Source: CAWVSB01 sp036960375 (GTDB lineage Bacteria; Pseudomonadota; Gammaproteobacteria; Pseudomonadales; CAWVSB01). Taken from it: a stretch of 64,000 nucleotides of DNA. Of the stretch, positions 25,062 through 34,970 are shown piece after piece. The notes below the pieces were generated by a model. The model was not told where the DNA came from. It did not search any database and saw only the letters and a program-made list of their open reading frames with translations. The DNA is taken from assembly GCA_036960375.1 (NCBI GenBank), contig JBALVY010000003.1, positions 434,001-498,000 on the forward strand, read 5' to 3'. Each line of letters begins with the position of its first letter. Position 1 is the stretch's first letter. A program made the position numbers and the translations under genes.

Positions 25062-26086
25062 GCTGGGCTTGCTAGTAGATTTGGGCTGCGCCCAGCCAGA
25101 CGAAGGGTAATATCGGATAATAAATCCCAGGCATCGAGTGGGCTCATACCTTTAATGGCTAAATCGGCCTGGTGGGCGAGTTTTAATGTGTGCCGAAGTG
25201 TGTTTTCGTTCAGTCGACGGACAGCTGCGGCCACAAGCGGCTGTTGTCGTTTCCATACTCTGGCCTTTGCCATGGCGGCATTGATATTGCCATTGCCTGC
25301 CTCGCTCGCCACGCTGAGTAGTGTTCTGGTTTCCTTTGCCAATACCCATAATACCTGTGTCGCATCTGTACCTTCGGCGCGTAGGCCTCGCAGTATCCGC
25401 AGACTGCCGGCAGCATCTCCGCCAAGCATGCGCTCCACCAGGTTAAATACATCGTAACGGGCGCTGTTACCCACCGTCGCCAAAACTTGATCAAGTGTTA
25501 TCTGCTGCTGGTCAGCAAGCAGCACTAATTTGTCGATTTCCTGTTGCGCGGCGAGTAAATTGCCTTCAACGCGCTCGCACAGTAAGGTCAGAGCATCTGC
25601 GTCAGCATGCAGACCCTTAGAGGCCAGTCGTGCTGATATCCAATCTGGAAATTGATTAAGCTCAACTGGCCACACTTGTACCAGAGTACAGGCGGCCTCA
25701 ATTGCGGTGAAATGTTTGCCGCGCATGGTGCCGGCATCCAGTTTGGGACTGGTGATGAGGGTTAAGGTATCCGGGTTTGGATCTGTGCAGTATTGGGCAA
25801 TGGCTTCACAAATTTTGGCGGCTGGTTTGCCGGTTTTAAGACGTAACTCAAGTAGTTGTCGGTCGGCGAAGAGAGAAAGGCTATTGGCGCTTTCAAATAC
25901 CTGTTGCCAGTCGAAGCCTGCCTCTACGTGCCACACTTCACGGTTGCCAAACTCCTGTTTCTTCGCCGCTTCTCGAATTTGGTCGCAAGCCTCTTGAACC
26001 AGCAGGGTTTCGTCTCCGGTTACCCAGTAAATATTAGCCAGCCCACGCTTTAATTGGGCGCCTAGTTGGGGTGCGGAAATTTTCAT
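25058..26086 (-). CDS. holA: DNA polymerase III subunit delta
   Basis: 342 residues, the right size for HolA, the clamp-loader subunit that opens the beta clamp. Visible marks are ANIYWVTGDETLLVQEACDQIR near the N-terminus, the degenerate P-loop area, LCERVEGNLLAAQQEIDKL and SARYDVFNLVERMLGGD, followed by RGLRAEGTDATQVLWVLAKE and a helical C-terminus. Its start is directly against the lptE stop, the usual order leuS-lptE-holA. Confidence 0.95.
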   Translation of the reverse strand: MKISAPQLGAQLKRGLANIYWVTGDETLLVQEACDQIREAAKKQEFGNREVWHVEAGFDWQQVFESANSLSLFADRQLLELRLKTGKPAAKICEAIAQYCTDPNPDTLTLITSPKLDAGTMRGKHFTAIEAACTLVQVWPVELNQFPDWISARLASKGLHADADALTLLCERVEGNLLAAQQEIDKLVLLADQQQITLDQVLATVGNSARYDVFNLVERMLGGDAAGSLRILRGLRAEGTDATQVLWVLAKETRTLLSVASEAGNGNINAAMAKARVWKRQQPLVAAAVRRLNENTLRHTLKLAHQADLAIKGMSPLDAWDLLSDITLRLAGRSPNLLASPA

Positions 26087-26613
26087 CAGGAGGCTTGCTG
26101 ACCTGAGGTCTTTACGGCCTGTAATCGACGCACAATTTGTTCGGCTAAATTGTAGTTTAGCTCTCTGCGAATAATATCCAGCTCGCTATCTGATGCGTTA
26201 ACGTCGTCAATATAATGTTTATATATTCGTTCTACGTACAGATTGACAGGTCCTTGTAGCGTATTTCCTTCAGCATCTTGCAAGGCGTAAGTGACCATTA
26301 GAGACAGTTCTTTTTCCGCATCGCGGGCCAGTTTATCGACCGTAACCGTGCGAAATGATTCGCGCACTGGAGAAATAGTCACGATAAATTCAGCCGCGCT
26401 ACGAGTGTCGGCGATACTGACGTTGTTGTTGCCTAAATAGGAGATGACGCGTTGCGGGATACTACTGTTTTGGCTGTCGCCGATGACCAAGACATTTTGT
26501 AAATTTGGGTCGAAACTGATATTGGTATTTTCACTACCCTTGAGCTGGAAGCCGCAGCCAGCCAACAACAGCAAAGCGCTTATCAAAGCCCCTTTTAGCA
26601 TCGCTTGAGTCAT
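26086..26613 (-). CDS. lptE: LPS-assembly lipoprotein LptE
   Basis: 175 residues with a lipoprotein signal peptide whose lipobox is LLAGC, so the mature protein begins at Cys20 or so and is anchored to the outer membrane. The body has FQLKGSENTNISFDP, EKELSLMVTYALQDAEGNTL and YNLAEQIVRRLQAV. LptE plugs the LptD barrel that delivers lipopolysaccharide to the cell surface. The gene lies 11 bases after leuS and touches holA. Confidence 0.94.
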   Translation of the reverse strand: MTQAMLKGALISALLLLAGCGFQLKGSENTNISFDPNLQNVLVIGDSQNSSIPQRVISYLGNNNVSIADTRSAAEFIVTISPVRESFRTVTVDKLARDAEKELSLMVTYALQDAEGNTLQGPVNLYVERIYKHYIDDVNASDSELDIIRRELNYNLAEQIVRRLQAVKTSGQQAS

Positions 26614-26624
26614 TCTAATATCCT

Positions 26625-29084
26625 CTATCCCACCACGATATTGACGAGTTTGCCCGGTACGACGATAATTTTCCGGATCGTCTTATCGGCGGTGAATTTT
26701 TGTATATGTTCGTTAGCCAGGGCCAGTTCTTCAAGAGTCTCCTTGGAGGCGGTTGCGGCTACCTGTATTTTAGCTCGCAGTTTACCGTTAACCTGCATGA
26801 CTATTTCTATATTACTTTGCTGCATGGCGGTTTCGTCAGCTTTGGGCCATTGAGTATCCAAAATGGAATCCTCGTGACCTAAAGCCAGCCAAAGGCTATG
26901 GCTTAGGTGGGGCACAATAGGAGAAATAAGTACCACTGCTGCCTCGACAGCTTCCAAGGTTACCGCACGGCTTTGCGGGTCTGTGTCTGTTAACTTGTTT
27001 ATATCGTTACATAGTTCCATTACGGCAGCGATAGCGGTATTGAAAGTTTGTCTACGTCCGTAGTCGTCACTGACTTTGGTGATTGTTGTATGTGTTTTTC
27101 GACGCAGTTCTTTTTGTCTGTCGCTTAACGTGTCTACTTCTAACGGACTGGTCGGACCGCCTTCCAGTTGTTGGTAGACCAAGCGCCAAAGCCGGCGCAA
27201 GAAGCGGTGTGCGCCTGCAACCCCGTCGTTAGACCACTCCAGAGATTGTTCCGGAGGAGCAGCGAACATGGTAAATAGACGCACGGTATCGGCACCGTAT
27301 TGTTCGATCAACCCCTGCGGGTCAACTGTATTGCCCTTTGATTTGGACATTTTGGTGCCGTCTTTGAGCACCATGCCCTGACAAAGTAGCCGCTTGAAAG
27401 GTTCGTCAGAGCTAAGTAGACCTTCATCACGCATGAGCTTATGGAAAAATCTGGCATATAGCAGGTGTAAAATAGCGTGTTCTATACCACCGACATACTG
27501 ATCTACCGGAAGCCAGTAATTTGCAGCCACCGGATCCAGCATTCCCTTGTCGTAATCGGGACAGGTAAAGCGGGCGTAATACCAGCTGGATTCCATAAAC
27601 GTATCGAAGGTATCGGTTTCGTGTTCCAGCGCTGCGCCATCGAGTTCAGCTTTCCGCCAGTTGGGGTCAGCTTTGATGGGCGAATGGATGCCATCCATTT
27701 CGACATCCTCGGGTAACAGCACAGGGAGTCGATCGGCCGGTACCGGAATTTCACCGCCCTCGGGTAAATTAAATATGGGGATGGGAGAGCCCCAATAGCG
27801 CTGGCGTGAAACACCCCAGTCGCGCAGGCGATAATTGGTAGTGACCTGGCCGCAACCCAGTTGACTTAGACGCTCGGATATCGCATCGAAGGCCGCGTTA
27901 AAATCCAGACCATCAAACTCTGCGGAATTTACCAGAATACCTTTTTCTGTGAAGGCAGCCTGTGTGATGTCACAGTCTTCGCCGTTGGCTGGAGCGATAA
28001 CCTGTTCGATGGGCAGTTTATAAGCCTGAGCGAACTCGTAATCACGTTGGTCATGCGCTGGTACGGCCATAACCGCGCCGGAGCCATAATCCATTAATAC
28101 ATAATTAGCGACCCATACGGATACTTCACGCCCACTAATCGGGTGGATTGCCTTGATTCCGGTATCCATGCCACGTTTTTGCATAGTGGCCATGTCAGCC
28201 TCGGAAACTGATTGTGTTTTGCATTGCTGGATAAAATCTGCCAGCTCTTTGTTGTTTGTTGCCAGTGCAGCGGCAATAGGATGTTCAGCGGCCAAACTGA
28301 CATAGGTTACGCCCATCAATGTATCTGGCCGAGTGGTATAGACGGCAAACTTCTCGATGCCCGCAACCGCGGTATTTAGTGCAAAGCTAAATTCCAGACC
28401 GCGACTTTTGCCTATCCAGTTGCGTTGCATAGCGCGAACTTGCTCAGGCCAACCGTCTAGTTGATCCAGGTCGTCGAGCAGTTCTTCGGCGTAGTCGGTA
28501 ATTTTGATAAACCATTGAGGAATCTCACGACGCTGCACGGCTGTATCACAGCGCCAACAGCAGCCATCGATGACTTGCTCATTGGCTAATACTGTCTGGT
28601 CGTTGGGACACCAATTTACAGCGGAGGTTTTTTTATACACCAGGCCTTTCTCGTACAGGCGGGTAAAAAACCATTGCTCCCATTTATAGTAGCTGGGCTC
28701 GCAGGTGGCCAGTTCGCGGCTCCAGTCGTAGCCAAATCCCAGGCGCTTGAGTTGATCGCGCATGTAGTCGATATTTTCGTATGTCCACTTGGCCGGTGCG
28801 GTATTGTGTTTTATAGCGGCATTTTCTGCCGGCAGGCCAAAGGCATCCCACCCCATGGGTTGCAGGACATTTTTACCCTGCAGGCGTTGGTAGCGTGAAA
28901 TTACATCAGCGATGGTGTAGTTGCGTACATGCCCCATATGTAATTTTCCGCTGGGGTACGGGAACATGGCCAGGCAGTAGTATTTTTCCTTGTCTGGATC
29001 AACACTGACTTCAAAGGCTTTTTGATCTTGCCATAGCTGCTGTGCAGCGGTTTCCACTGCCTGGGGGTGATACTGTTCTTGCAT
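26625..29084 (-). CDS. leuS: Leucyl-tRNA synthetase
   Basis: 819 residues, slightly shorter than E. coli LeuS but complete. The class I HIGH motif is in PYPSGKLHMGHVRNY and KMSKS in GTKMSKSKGNTVDP. The CP1 editing domain has YTTRPDTLMGVTYVSLA, and the C-terminus has the anticodon-binding and tail domains ending VNGKLRAKIQV and IVVPGKLVNIVVG. It charges tRNA-Leu and hydrolyses mischarged products. It begins the leuS-lptE-holA group, 70 bases after lnt. Confidence 0.98.
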   Translation of the reverse strand: MQEQYHPQAVETAAQQLWQDQKAFEVSVDPDKEKYYCLAMFPYPSGKLHMGHVRNYTIADVISRYQRLQGKNVLQPMGWDAFGLPAENAAIKHNTAPAKWTYENIDYMRDQLKRLGFGYDWSRELATCEPSYYKWEQWFFTRLYEKGLVYKKTSAVNWCPNDQTVLANEQVIDGCCWRCDTAVQRREIPQWFIKITDYAEELLDDLDQLDGWPEQVRAMQRNWIGKSRGLEFSFALNTAVAGIEKFAVYTTRPDTLMGVTYVSLAAEHPIAAALATNNKELADFIQQCKTQSVSEADMATMQKRGMDTGIKAIHPISGREVSVWVANYVLMDYGSGAVMAVPAHDQRDYEFAQAYKLPIEQVIAPANGEDCDITQAAFTEKGILVNSAEFDGLDFNAAFDAISERLSQLGCGQVTTNYRLRDWGVSRQRYWGSPIPIFNLPEGGEIPVPADRLPVLLPEDVEMDGIHSPIKADPNWRKAELDGAALEHETDTFDTFMESSWYYARFTCPDYDKGMLDPVAANYWLPVDQYVGGIEHAILHLLYARFFHKLMRDEGLLSSDEPFKRLLCQGMVLKDGTKMSKSKGNTVDPQGLIEQYGADTVRLFTMFAAPPEQSLEWSNDGVAGAHRFLRRLWRLVYQQLEGGPTSPLEVDTLSDRQKELRRKTHTTITKVSDDYGRRQTFNTAIAAVMELCNDINKLTDTDPQSRAVTLEAVEAAVVLISPIVPHLSHSLWLALGHEDSILDTQWPKADETAMQQSNIEIVMQVNGKLRAKIQVAATASKETLEELALANEHIQKFTADKTIRKIIVVPGKLVNIVVG

Positions 29085-29154
29085 GAGTGTCCGGTTCTAT
29101 TAACGACGTGAAATGATTGCGTAGGATACAGGAATACGGTGTTCGATGGGAGAG

Positions 29155-30651
29155 CTACCGGCGGCGCAGAGCCGCTATAAATAGCGCGCACAGGCATAGA
29201 AGAACCGTCGGCCAGGATCCCCAGCGAGAAAATGGAGTAATCCCCTTCATTGGCGTGGCTACGCCTGTGACCACTTCAGCAATAAATTGCCCGCCCTGGA
29301 CTTGAACCTTGCCACGATGATTAATAATGGCAGATATTCCATTATTGGTACCGCGGATCATATAACGGCTATTTTCTACCGCGCGCATGCGGGCCATTTG
29401 AAAATGCTGCTTTGGGCCTAGCGAGTCACCAAACCAGCTATCATTGCTCAGGGTTAGCAGTAAGTCTGCATTGGCAGCCCGGCTGGCGACCAGATCGGGG
29501 TAGACGACTTCGTAGCAGATGGACGGGGAAATCGAGAGATTACCTGCCTGAAGCAAAGGCTGGTCTGTGTCGCCTCTACTCATGCTGGACATGGGTAAAT
29601 TAAAGAAATCGATGATACCCCTGAGCAGCGAAGAAAGCGGGACGTATTCGCCAAAAGGAACCAGTCGCTGTTTGTGGTAGACCGAACTTGACTCATCGAC
29701 TGCGACGACACTGTTATAGTGCAGGTTTTTCCCCTCAATGGTCTCTTGCCATATCACACCGCTGATCCAGGTGTGTCCTCCGCTAATGGCCTTTTGTTGC
29801 TCCAATTGGCTGACGTCGCTGGCATACTGATAAACCCTGGGTATTGCCGCCTCGGGCCAGATAATCAAATCCGCGGATTTCACCGATGAACTAAGTTCTT
29901 GTAATTGACTGATATTGTCTCGATAAGCCTCTGGTTCCCATTTTAATTGCTGGGCTATATTCGGTTGTATCAGCGCTACCGATATAGCCGGAGCTGATTG
30001 CCGGGTCCAGTTCACTGTGCTAAGCAGCGGGCCGGCCGCCCAAAGACTGAGACTGAAGACGATGGCTATGCTCTTTAAGCGCGAGGGTGTGGTCGTTGTT
30101 AGTAAATAGAGGCTACTGGCACTGATACCTATGAGCAGCCCGAGGCCGGTGACGCCAACTACCGGAGCCCAACCTACCGCAGGCGTATCCAATAGCGAAT
30201 AGCCGGTATATAACCACGGGAAGCCGGTTAGCAACCAGCTGCGAGACCATTCGATCAACAGCCAGCAGGCAGGAAAAGCCAACCAGCGACTAAGATTTGT
30301 GTGACTAAACCAACGCGTATATAACCAGCAGGCAAAACCCGGCAGCAGGGCAAGTCCTGACACAAAAATAAAGGTTAGAAATACAGCCAGAGGTGCATCG
30401 GCATTGCCATATTCGTGGATGGATACATATACCCAGGAGGCTCCACTACCAAACAGTCCCAGTCCGAATAGCCAGCCTGTGAGAAAGCTTGTTCGGGGCG
30501 GGGTGTCATCAAGTAAGTACTGCAGCAGAGCTAGTGAGACGATAGCTAGCGGCCATAGATCGAAGGGAGCCAGTGCAAGGGTTATGCCTGCTCCAGCGAG
30601 TAAACTCAGGCCATGTGAGAAAAGACCATTTATGCGTTTTTTAGTCCTCAT
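29155..30651 (-). CDS. lnt: Apolipoprotein N-acyltransferase
   Basis: 498 residues, with about six N-terminal membrane helices followed by a periplasmic nitrilase-fold domain. The catalytic triad is readable as Glu in LIIWPEAAIPRVYQ, Lys in YHKQRLVPFGEYVP and Cys in SPSICYEVVYPDL. Lnt adds the third acyl chain to lipoproteins, needed for export by Lol. The start overlaps the corC stop by 11 bases, the typical arrangement. Lipoproteins made in this same window (LptE, the LEA-like protein) would be its substrates. Confidence 0.96.
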   Translation of the reverse strand: MRTKKRINGLFSHGLSLLAGAGITLALAPFDLWPLAIVSLALLQYLLDDTPPRTSFLTGWLFGLGLFGSGASWVYVSIHEYGNADAPLAVFLTFIFVSGLALLPGFACWLYTRWFSHTNLSRWLAFPACWLLIEWSRSWLLTGFPWLYTGYSLLDTPAVGWAPVVGVTGLGLLIGISASSLYLLTTTTPSRLKSIAIVFSLSLWAAGPLLSTVNWTRQSAPAISVALIQPNIAQQLKWEPEAYRDNISQLQELSSSVKSADLIIWPEAAIPRVYQYASDVSQLEQQKAISGGHTWISGVIWQETIEGKNLHYNSVVAVDESSSVYHKQRLVPFGEYVPLSSLLRGIIDFFNLPMSSMSRGDTDQPLLQAGNLSISPSICYEVVYPDLVASRAANADLLLTLSNDSWFGDSLGPKQHFQMARMRAVENSRYMIRGTNNGISAIINHRGKVQVQGGQFIAEVVTGVATPMKGITPFSRWGSWPTVLLCLCALFIAALRRR

Positions 30652-31504
30652 TAATTAATTGAAGACTAATTAGGTGGACACGACGGTTGTCCGCTTTGAG
30701 GATTTTGAAGCGGCAGCTGCCAACCGTAACTTCTTCATTGCGTTGGGGCATGTGTCCCAGTTTTCGGGTGACCAGTCCGCCGATGGTGCCGCATTCATCA
30801 TCGCTTAAATGTGTGCCAAGCTCTTCGTTAAAATCGTCAATAGGTGTAAGCGCTTTGATGATGTAATCGCGGGCGGAGATTTTACGGATGAAATTGTCTT
30901 CATCGGTATCATATTCATCTTCAATTTCGCCGACAATTTCTTCCAGCACATCTTCAATTGTGACAAGCCCGGCGACATCGCCGTATTCGTCAATGACGAT
31001 GACCATATGACTGCGGTTCTCGCGAAATTCACGGAGTAATACATTGAGGCGTTTGCTTTCAGGTACGATTTGCGCAGGCCGTAAAAGTGACTTCAAGTCG
31101 AAATTGTCATTACAGGTATTCATTAGCAGCGGCAATAGATCTTTTGCCAGTAATAAACCTAATAATTCATTTTTATCCTCTCCAACCACCGGAAATCTGG
31201 AGTGAGAAGACTCAACAAGGATGGGTAGTATTTCTGACAGCGGAGCATCGGATTTGATAACGGCCATTTGCGAGCGAGGTATCATAATATCCCGAGCCTG
31301 CATGTCAGCTACTTTGATTGCGCCTTCAAATATGCTGAGGGCATCTTCGTCAATGAGCTCATTTTTCTGTGCTTCGCGTAGTAGTTGTAGCAGGTCGGTG
31401 CGCGATTGCGGGCCATTCTGAAACAGGTGAGTCAGTTTGTTAAACCAGGATTTCTCATCATTTTCACCGCTGGCTTGCTCGTCGTTCATAGTTGGGTGTT
31501 TCAC
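30641..31504 (-). CDS. corC: CorC/HlyC-family CBS-domain protein
   Basis: 287 residues, cytoplasmic. After a polar N-terminus with LLREAQKNELIDEDALSIFE come two CBS domains (ARDIMIPRSQM, SRFPVVGEDKNELLGLLLAKD and SHMVIVIDEYGDVAGLVTIE) and a C-terminal CorC_HlyC domain with GHMPQRNEEVTVG. CorC is tied to magnesium and cobalt efflux, although in this operon (ybeX position) its role may concern ribosome or envelope functions. It sits between ybeY and lnt. Confidence 0.94.
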   Translation of the reverse strand: MKHPTMNDEQASGENDEKSWFNKLTHLFQNGPQSRTDLLQLLREAQKNELIDEDALSIFEGAIKVADMQARDIMIPRSQMAVIKSDAPLSEILPILVESSHSRFPVVGEDKNELLGLLLAKDLLPLLMNTCNDNFDLKSLLRPAQIVPESKRLNVLLREFRENRSHMVIVIDEYGDVAGLVTIEDVLEEIVGEIEDEYDTDEDNFIRKISARDYIIKALTPIDDFNEELGTHLSDDECGTIGGLVTRKLGHMPQRNEEVTVGSCRFKILKADNRRVHLISLQLINED

Positions 31505-31511
31505 TCTGTTA

Positions 31512-31973
31512 TTAGTCCTGCTCAGTGTAAGGTGCCGGGAAGTTCAGGTCGACTAGAATACGTGTTTCCAGTGCCTCCATAATCAGTGCATCCTGCTCTT
31601 CAATATGATCATAGTCCAGCAGGTGTAAAATGCCATGTACCACCATATGGGCCCAGTGGGCTGGCAGGCTTTTGCCCTGGTCTCGTGCCTCTGTCTCAAC
31701 CACTGCCGTGCATATTGCAATATCGCCCAATAAGGGTATGTCCAGGCCAGGTGGCAGCTCCGCAGGAAAGGACAAAACATTAGTTGTACCTGCCTTGTTG
31801 CGAAAGCGCAGGTTCAGATCCGACATCTCAGCGGCATTGACTATTCGTAGGGTAAGCTCGGAATCGTCGGCAGCGTTAGCGGCAACAAGCGCGTGTTCAG
31901 CCCACTGTTGTAGTTTTTCAGCAGCAGGCGAGGCCAAACCAATTTCGTTTTGTACTTCGATAGAGAAGTTCAT
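31512..31973 (-). CDS. ybeY: Endoribonuclease YbeY
   Basis: 153 residues. The zinc-binding motif HGILHLLDYDH gives H113, H117 and H123, preceded by TNVLSFP and LGDIAIC, all family hallmarks. YbeY takes part in 16S rRNA 3' maturation and ribosome quality control. Its start overlaps the end of ybeZ by four bases, so the two are translationally coupled. Confidence 0.96.
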   Translation of the reverse strand: MNFSIEVQNEIGLASPAAEKLQQWAEHALVAANAADDSELTLRIVNAAEMSDLNLRFRNKAGTTNVLSFPAELPPGLDIPLLGDIAICTAVVETEARDQGKSLPAHWAHMVVHGILHLLDYDHIEEQDALIMEALETRILVDLNFPAPYTEQD

Positions 31974-32962
31974 CGTTTGTTGTTTGAGTCCGCGTTACTA
32001 TCTTCGAAGCGCTCATAGGCTTCGACGATTCGCTGAACCAAAGGGTGGCGAACGACGTCAGATGGTTTGAAATGGGTGAAACTGATTCCTCGCACATCGT
32101 CAAGTATTTCAATTGCGTGGTGCAGGCCAGAGTGGGTTCCACGAGGCAAATCGATTTGAGTGATATCGCCAGTAACGACTGCGGTAGAACCGAATCCTAT
32201 TCTGGTCAGGAACATTTTCATTTGTTCGCGAGTGGTGTTTTGGCTTTCGTCCAGAATAATATAGGCGTTATTCAGTGTGCGGCCGCGCATGTAAGCCAGT
32301 GGTGCAACTTCAATTACACTACGCTCGATAAGCTTGCAGACGCGCTCAAAACCCAGCATCTCGTAGAGTGCGTCATACAGCGGGCGTAGATAAGGGTCGA
32401 TCTTTTGTGACAGGTCGCCTGGTAAAAAACCGAGTTTCTCTCCCGCTTCAACAGCAGGTCGTACCAGCAGTATTCGGCGTACACGTTCTGTTTCCAATGC
32501 CTCCACAGCGCAGGCGACCGCCAAATAGGTTTTGCCCGTACCCGCTGGACCAATGCCGAAATTGATATCGTTATCTTTGATTCGCTTTACATAGGCTTGT
32601 TGATTATTACCTCGGGGGCGAACCATCACTTTAGGCGTGCGTATCAAACTTTGTTCGATGTCCTGTTCGCTTTCTGGCGTATCCATGCCCGATTCTTGCA
32701 GGCTAAGGTGCAGGCTTTCAGGGGATAGTTGATGGCCCTCCACCACATGGGCGTAGAGTCGTGGCAATAACTCGCAGGCCGTATTGACTGCCGTGGCGGG
32801 GCCACTGACATGAAACTGATTGCCTCTGTTGGATACTCTGACCTGCAGTCGCGATTCTATTTGCCGCAGGTGATCATCATATTGGCCACATAGAGAGGCC
32901 AGATGGACGGTATCGTTCGGTTCCAGGCTGAGTGACTGGAGAATGTGCTCATTACTGTTCAA
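31970..32962 (-). CDS. ybeZ: PhoH-like ATPase YbeZ
   Basis: 330 residues. The N-terminal 110 residues form a small RNA-binding-like domain, then the PhoH ATPase: Walker A GPAGTGKTYLAVA, RRILLVRPAVEAGEKLGFLPG and Walker B NAYIILDESQNTTREQMKMF, ending in THFKPSDVVRHPLVQRIVEAYE. YbeZ is thought to act with YbeY on rRNA. It follows miaB by 81 bases in the same block. Confidence 0.96.
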   Translation of the reverse strand: MNSNEHILQSLSLEPNDTVHLASLCGQYDDHLRQIESRLQVRVSNRGNQFHVSGPATAVNTACELLPRLYAHVVEGHQLSPESLHLSLQESGMDTPESEQDIEQSLIRTPKVMVRPRGNNQQAYVKRIKDNDINFGIGPAGTGKTYLAVACAVEALETERVRRILLVRPAVEAGEKLGFLPGDLSQKIDPYLRPLYDALYEMLGFERVCKLIERSVIEVAPLAYMRGRTLNNAYIILDESQNTTREQMKMFLTRIGFGSTAVVTGDITQIDLPRGTHSGLHHAIEILDDVRGISFTHFKPSDVVRHPLVQRIVEAYERFEDSNADSNNKR

Positions 32963-33043
32963 TGGCTTTGATTTACTCTGTATTGGGTCGCTGTAGACAA
33001 AGAATATTTTAACATACTAAAGGCTTGCTCAATGCGATCGGGG

Positions 33044-34393
33044 TTAATTGCTTGGTTGTAGTTCGCCGCGAAGAGAATTGGGCAGCGACTCGGTGATCGA
33101 GACATCAACAAAGCCACCAATGAGATCGCTATTGTCGCAGCTGAAGTTAACGACGCGATTGTTTTCGGTTCGACCCTGAAGCTGACCCGGATCTCTGCGG
33201 GAAACGCCGGTTACCAGAATGCGCTCTATATTGCCTACCATTCGGCGGCTGATATTCATGGCTTGCTGGGTAATACGTTGTTGTAACAAGCTTAATCTTT
33301 GTTTCTTCTCTTCATCAGACACTTCGTCCTCAAGCTCGGCGGCTGGAGTGCCGGGGCGGGCTGAGTAAATAAAGCTGAAAGACAGGTCAAAGCCTATTTC
33401 TGCAATCAGATCCATGGTATCGATAAAATCTTGCTCAGTTTCACCGGGAAACCCAATGATAAAGTCTGATGACAGGCTGATGTCGGGACGAATTTTTTGC
33501 AGACGACGAATTTTATCGATGTATTCTGCTCGAGTATGGTTGCGCTTCATGGCTGCAAGGATACGGTCAGAGCCGCTTTGCACAGGCAGGTGCAAATGAT
33601 TCACAAGCTCTGGTACCTGCTCATAGGCGGCAATTAACCCATCGCTAAACTCCACCGGGTGAGACGTCGTGTATCGGATACGGTCAATGCCGGGTATTGC
33701 GGCAACGAAGGGCAGTAATTCCGCAAAGTCGAGAATATCCCCTTCATGATTAAGGCCTCTGTAGGCGTTCACATTTTGTCCCAGCAGGTTGACTTCCCGT
33801 ACTCCCTGGGCCGCGAGCTGCGCTACTTCTGTAATCACGTCATCGAAGGGGCGACTGACTTCTTCGCCGCGGGTATAGGGCACTACGCAGAAGGTACAGT
33901 ATTTACTACAGCCTTCCATAATGGAGACAAAGGCACTTGGTCCGTCGATTTTTGGCTCAGGCAGGCGATCAAATTTTTCTATTTCGGGAAAACTGACATC
34001 GACTACGGCGGTTGATGCAGTTATATCGACGGCATTTATCATCTCTGGCAGTCTATGCAATGTTTGAGGCCCAAAAATAACATCGACATAGGGCGCCCGT
34101 TTGCTGATGGCAGCACCTTCCTGAGATGCTACACAGCCTCCAACGCCAATTATCAGGTCCGGGTTTTTATCCTTGAGTTTTCTCCATCGTCCCAGCTGAT
34201 GAAATACCTTTTCTTGGGCTTTTTCCCGGATCGAGCACGTGTTTAGGAGCAGTATATCGGCTTCTTCTGCGTTGTCCGTGGGCACCAGATCATGACTGAT
34301 TTCCAGCAGGTCTCTCATGCGGGAAGAGTCGTATTCATTCATCTGGCAGCCGTGGGTCTGGATAAACAGCTTTTTGACGTCTTTCTTGCTCAT
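33044..34393 (-). CDS. miaB: tRNA-2-methylthio-N6-dimethylallyladenosine synthase MiaB
   Basis: 449 residues from the ATG at 34393; a further in-frame ATG upstream at 34426 would add 11 residues that do not fit the family. The N-terminal auxiliary 4Fe-4S cluster uses C16 (QTHGCQMNEYDS), C53 (NTCSIREKA) and C87 (GGCVASQ). The radical SAM cluster is CSKYCTFC, with C162, C166 and C169. A TRAM domain closes the protein. MiaB thiomethylates A37 of tRNAs reading UNN codons. It heads the minus-strand block through holA. Confidence 0.96.
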   Translation of the reverse strand: MSKKDVKKLFIQTHGCQMNEYDSSRMRDLLEISHDLVPTDNAEEADILLLNTCSIREKAQEKVFHQLGRWRKLKDKNPDLIIGVGGCVASQEGAAISKRAPYVDVIFGPQTLHRLPEMINAVDITASTAVVDVSFPEIEKFDRLPEPKIDGPSAFVSIMEGCSKYCTFCVVPYTRGEEVSRPFDDVITEVAQLAAQGVREVNLLGQNVNAYRGLNHEGDILDFAELLPFVAAIPGIDRIRYTTSHPVEFSDGLIAAYEQVPELVNHLHLPVQSGSDRILAAMKRNHTRAEYIDKIRRLQKIRPDISLSSDFIIGFPGETEQDFIDTMDLIAEIGFDLSFSFIYSARPGTPAAELEDEVSDEEKKQRLSLLQQRITQQAMNISRRMVGNIERILVTGVSRRDPGQLQGRTENNRVVNFSCDNSDLIGGFVDVSITESLPNSLRGELQPSN

Positions 34394-34561
34394 TGTGCTC
34401 TGACTCAAAAAATGGTCGCACATCATAGCAAAATCAAGCCCCGGAGTGGGATTTTTGTCTATTGTGATCGAGCTTTCAGGTAAATCTGCGCCATATCCTT
34501 ATCACCAATGGCTGTGTTATAATTTTCGGCCGATTTTTTCACCCAGAGCAGTATAGATAGT

Positions 34562-34909
34562 ATGTCCAAGTCACCGGTTTACCGCGTCGTTTTTGTTAAC
34601 CATAACAAGGTTTATGAGCTCTATGCCAAGGCGATATTTCAGAGTGATATGTATGGCTTTATTGAAATAGAGGACTTTATATTTGGAGAGCGGGCGCAGG
34701 TGATTGTAGACCCCAGTGAAGAAAAGCTGAAAAATGAATTTGCCGGAGTAAAGCGTACCTACGTGCCCATGCATAATGTATTACGTATCGACGAGGTCGA
34801 GAAGGAGGGCACAGGTAAAATTCGTGACGCGGGGTCAAGTGATAAAGTCACTGCTTTCCCACTTATGGGCAGTCGCCCGCTAAGCCCCAGTGGCGATTCC
34901 GGAGAATAA
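34562..34909 (+). CDS. DUF1820 family protein
   Basis: 115 residues. It opens SPVYRVVFVNHNKVYELYAK and contains MYGFIEIEDFIFGE, DPSEEKLKNEFAGVKRTYVP and NVLRIDEV, the pattern of the small DUF1820 family found near miaB in pseudomonads. The last 30 residues are polar and probably disordered. It is divergent from miaB with 168 bases between starts. Function unknown. Confidence 0.9.
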   Translation: MSKSPVYRVVFVNHNKVYELYAKAIFQSDMYGFIEIEDFIFGERAQVIVDPSEEKLKNEFAGVKRTYVPMHNVLRIDEVEKEGTGKIRDAGSSDKVTAFPLMGSRPLSPSGDSGE

Positions 34910-34929
34910 TGCCTTCTATTTATCTCTTT

Positions 34930-34963
34930 CCTTTGGCCGGTGCTCTGGGTCACCGGCTAAAGG
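34930..34963. terminator. Hairpin between two convergent genes
   Basis: A 13-base stem (34930-34942 with 34951-34963, one G-U type mismatch) and an 8-base loop lie between the DUF1820 gene and the aminotransferase gene. There is no clear U run on either side, so its terminator role is inferred from position. Confidence 0.5.
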
Positions 34964-34970
34964 ATCGAAA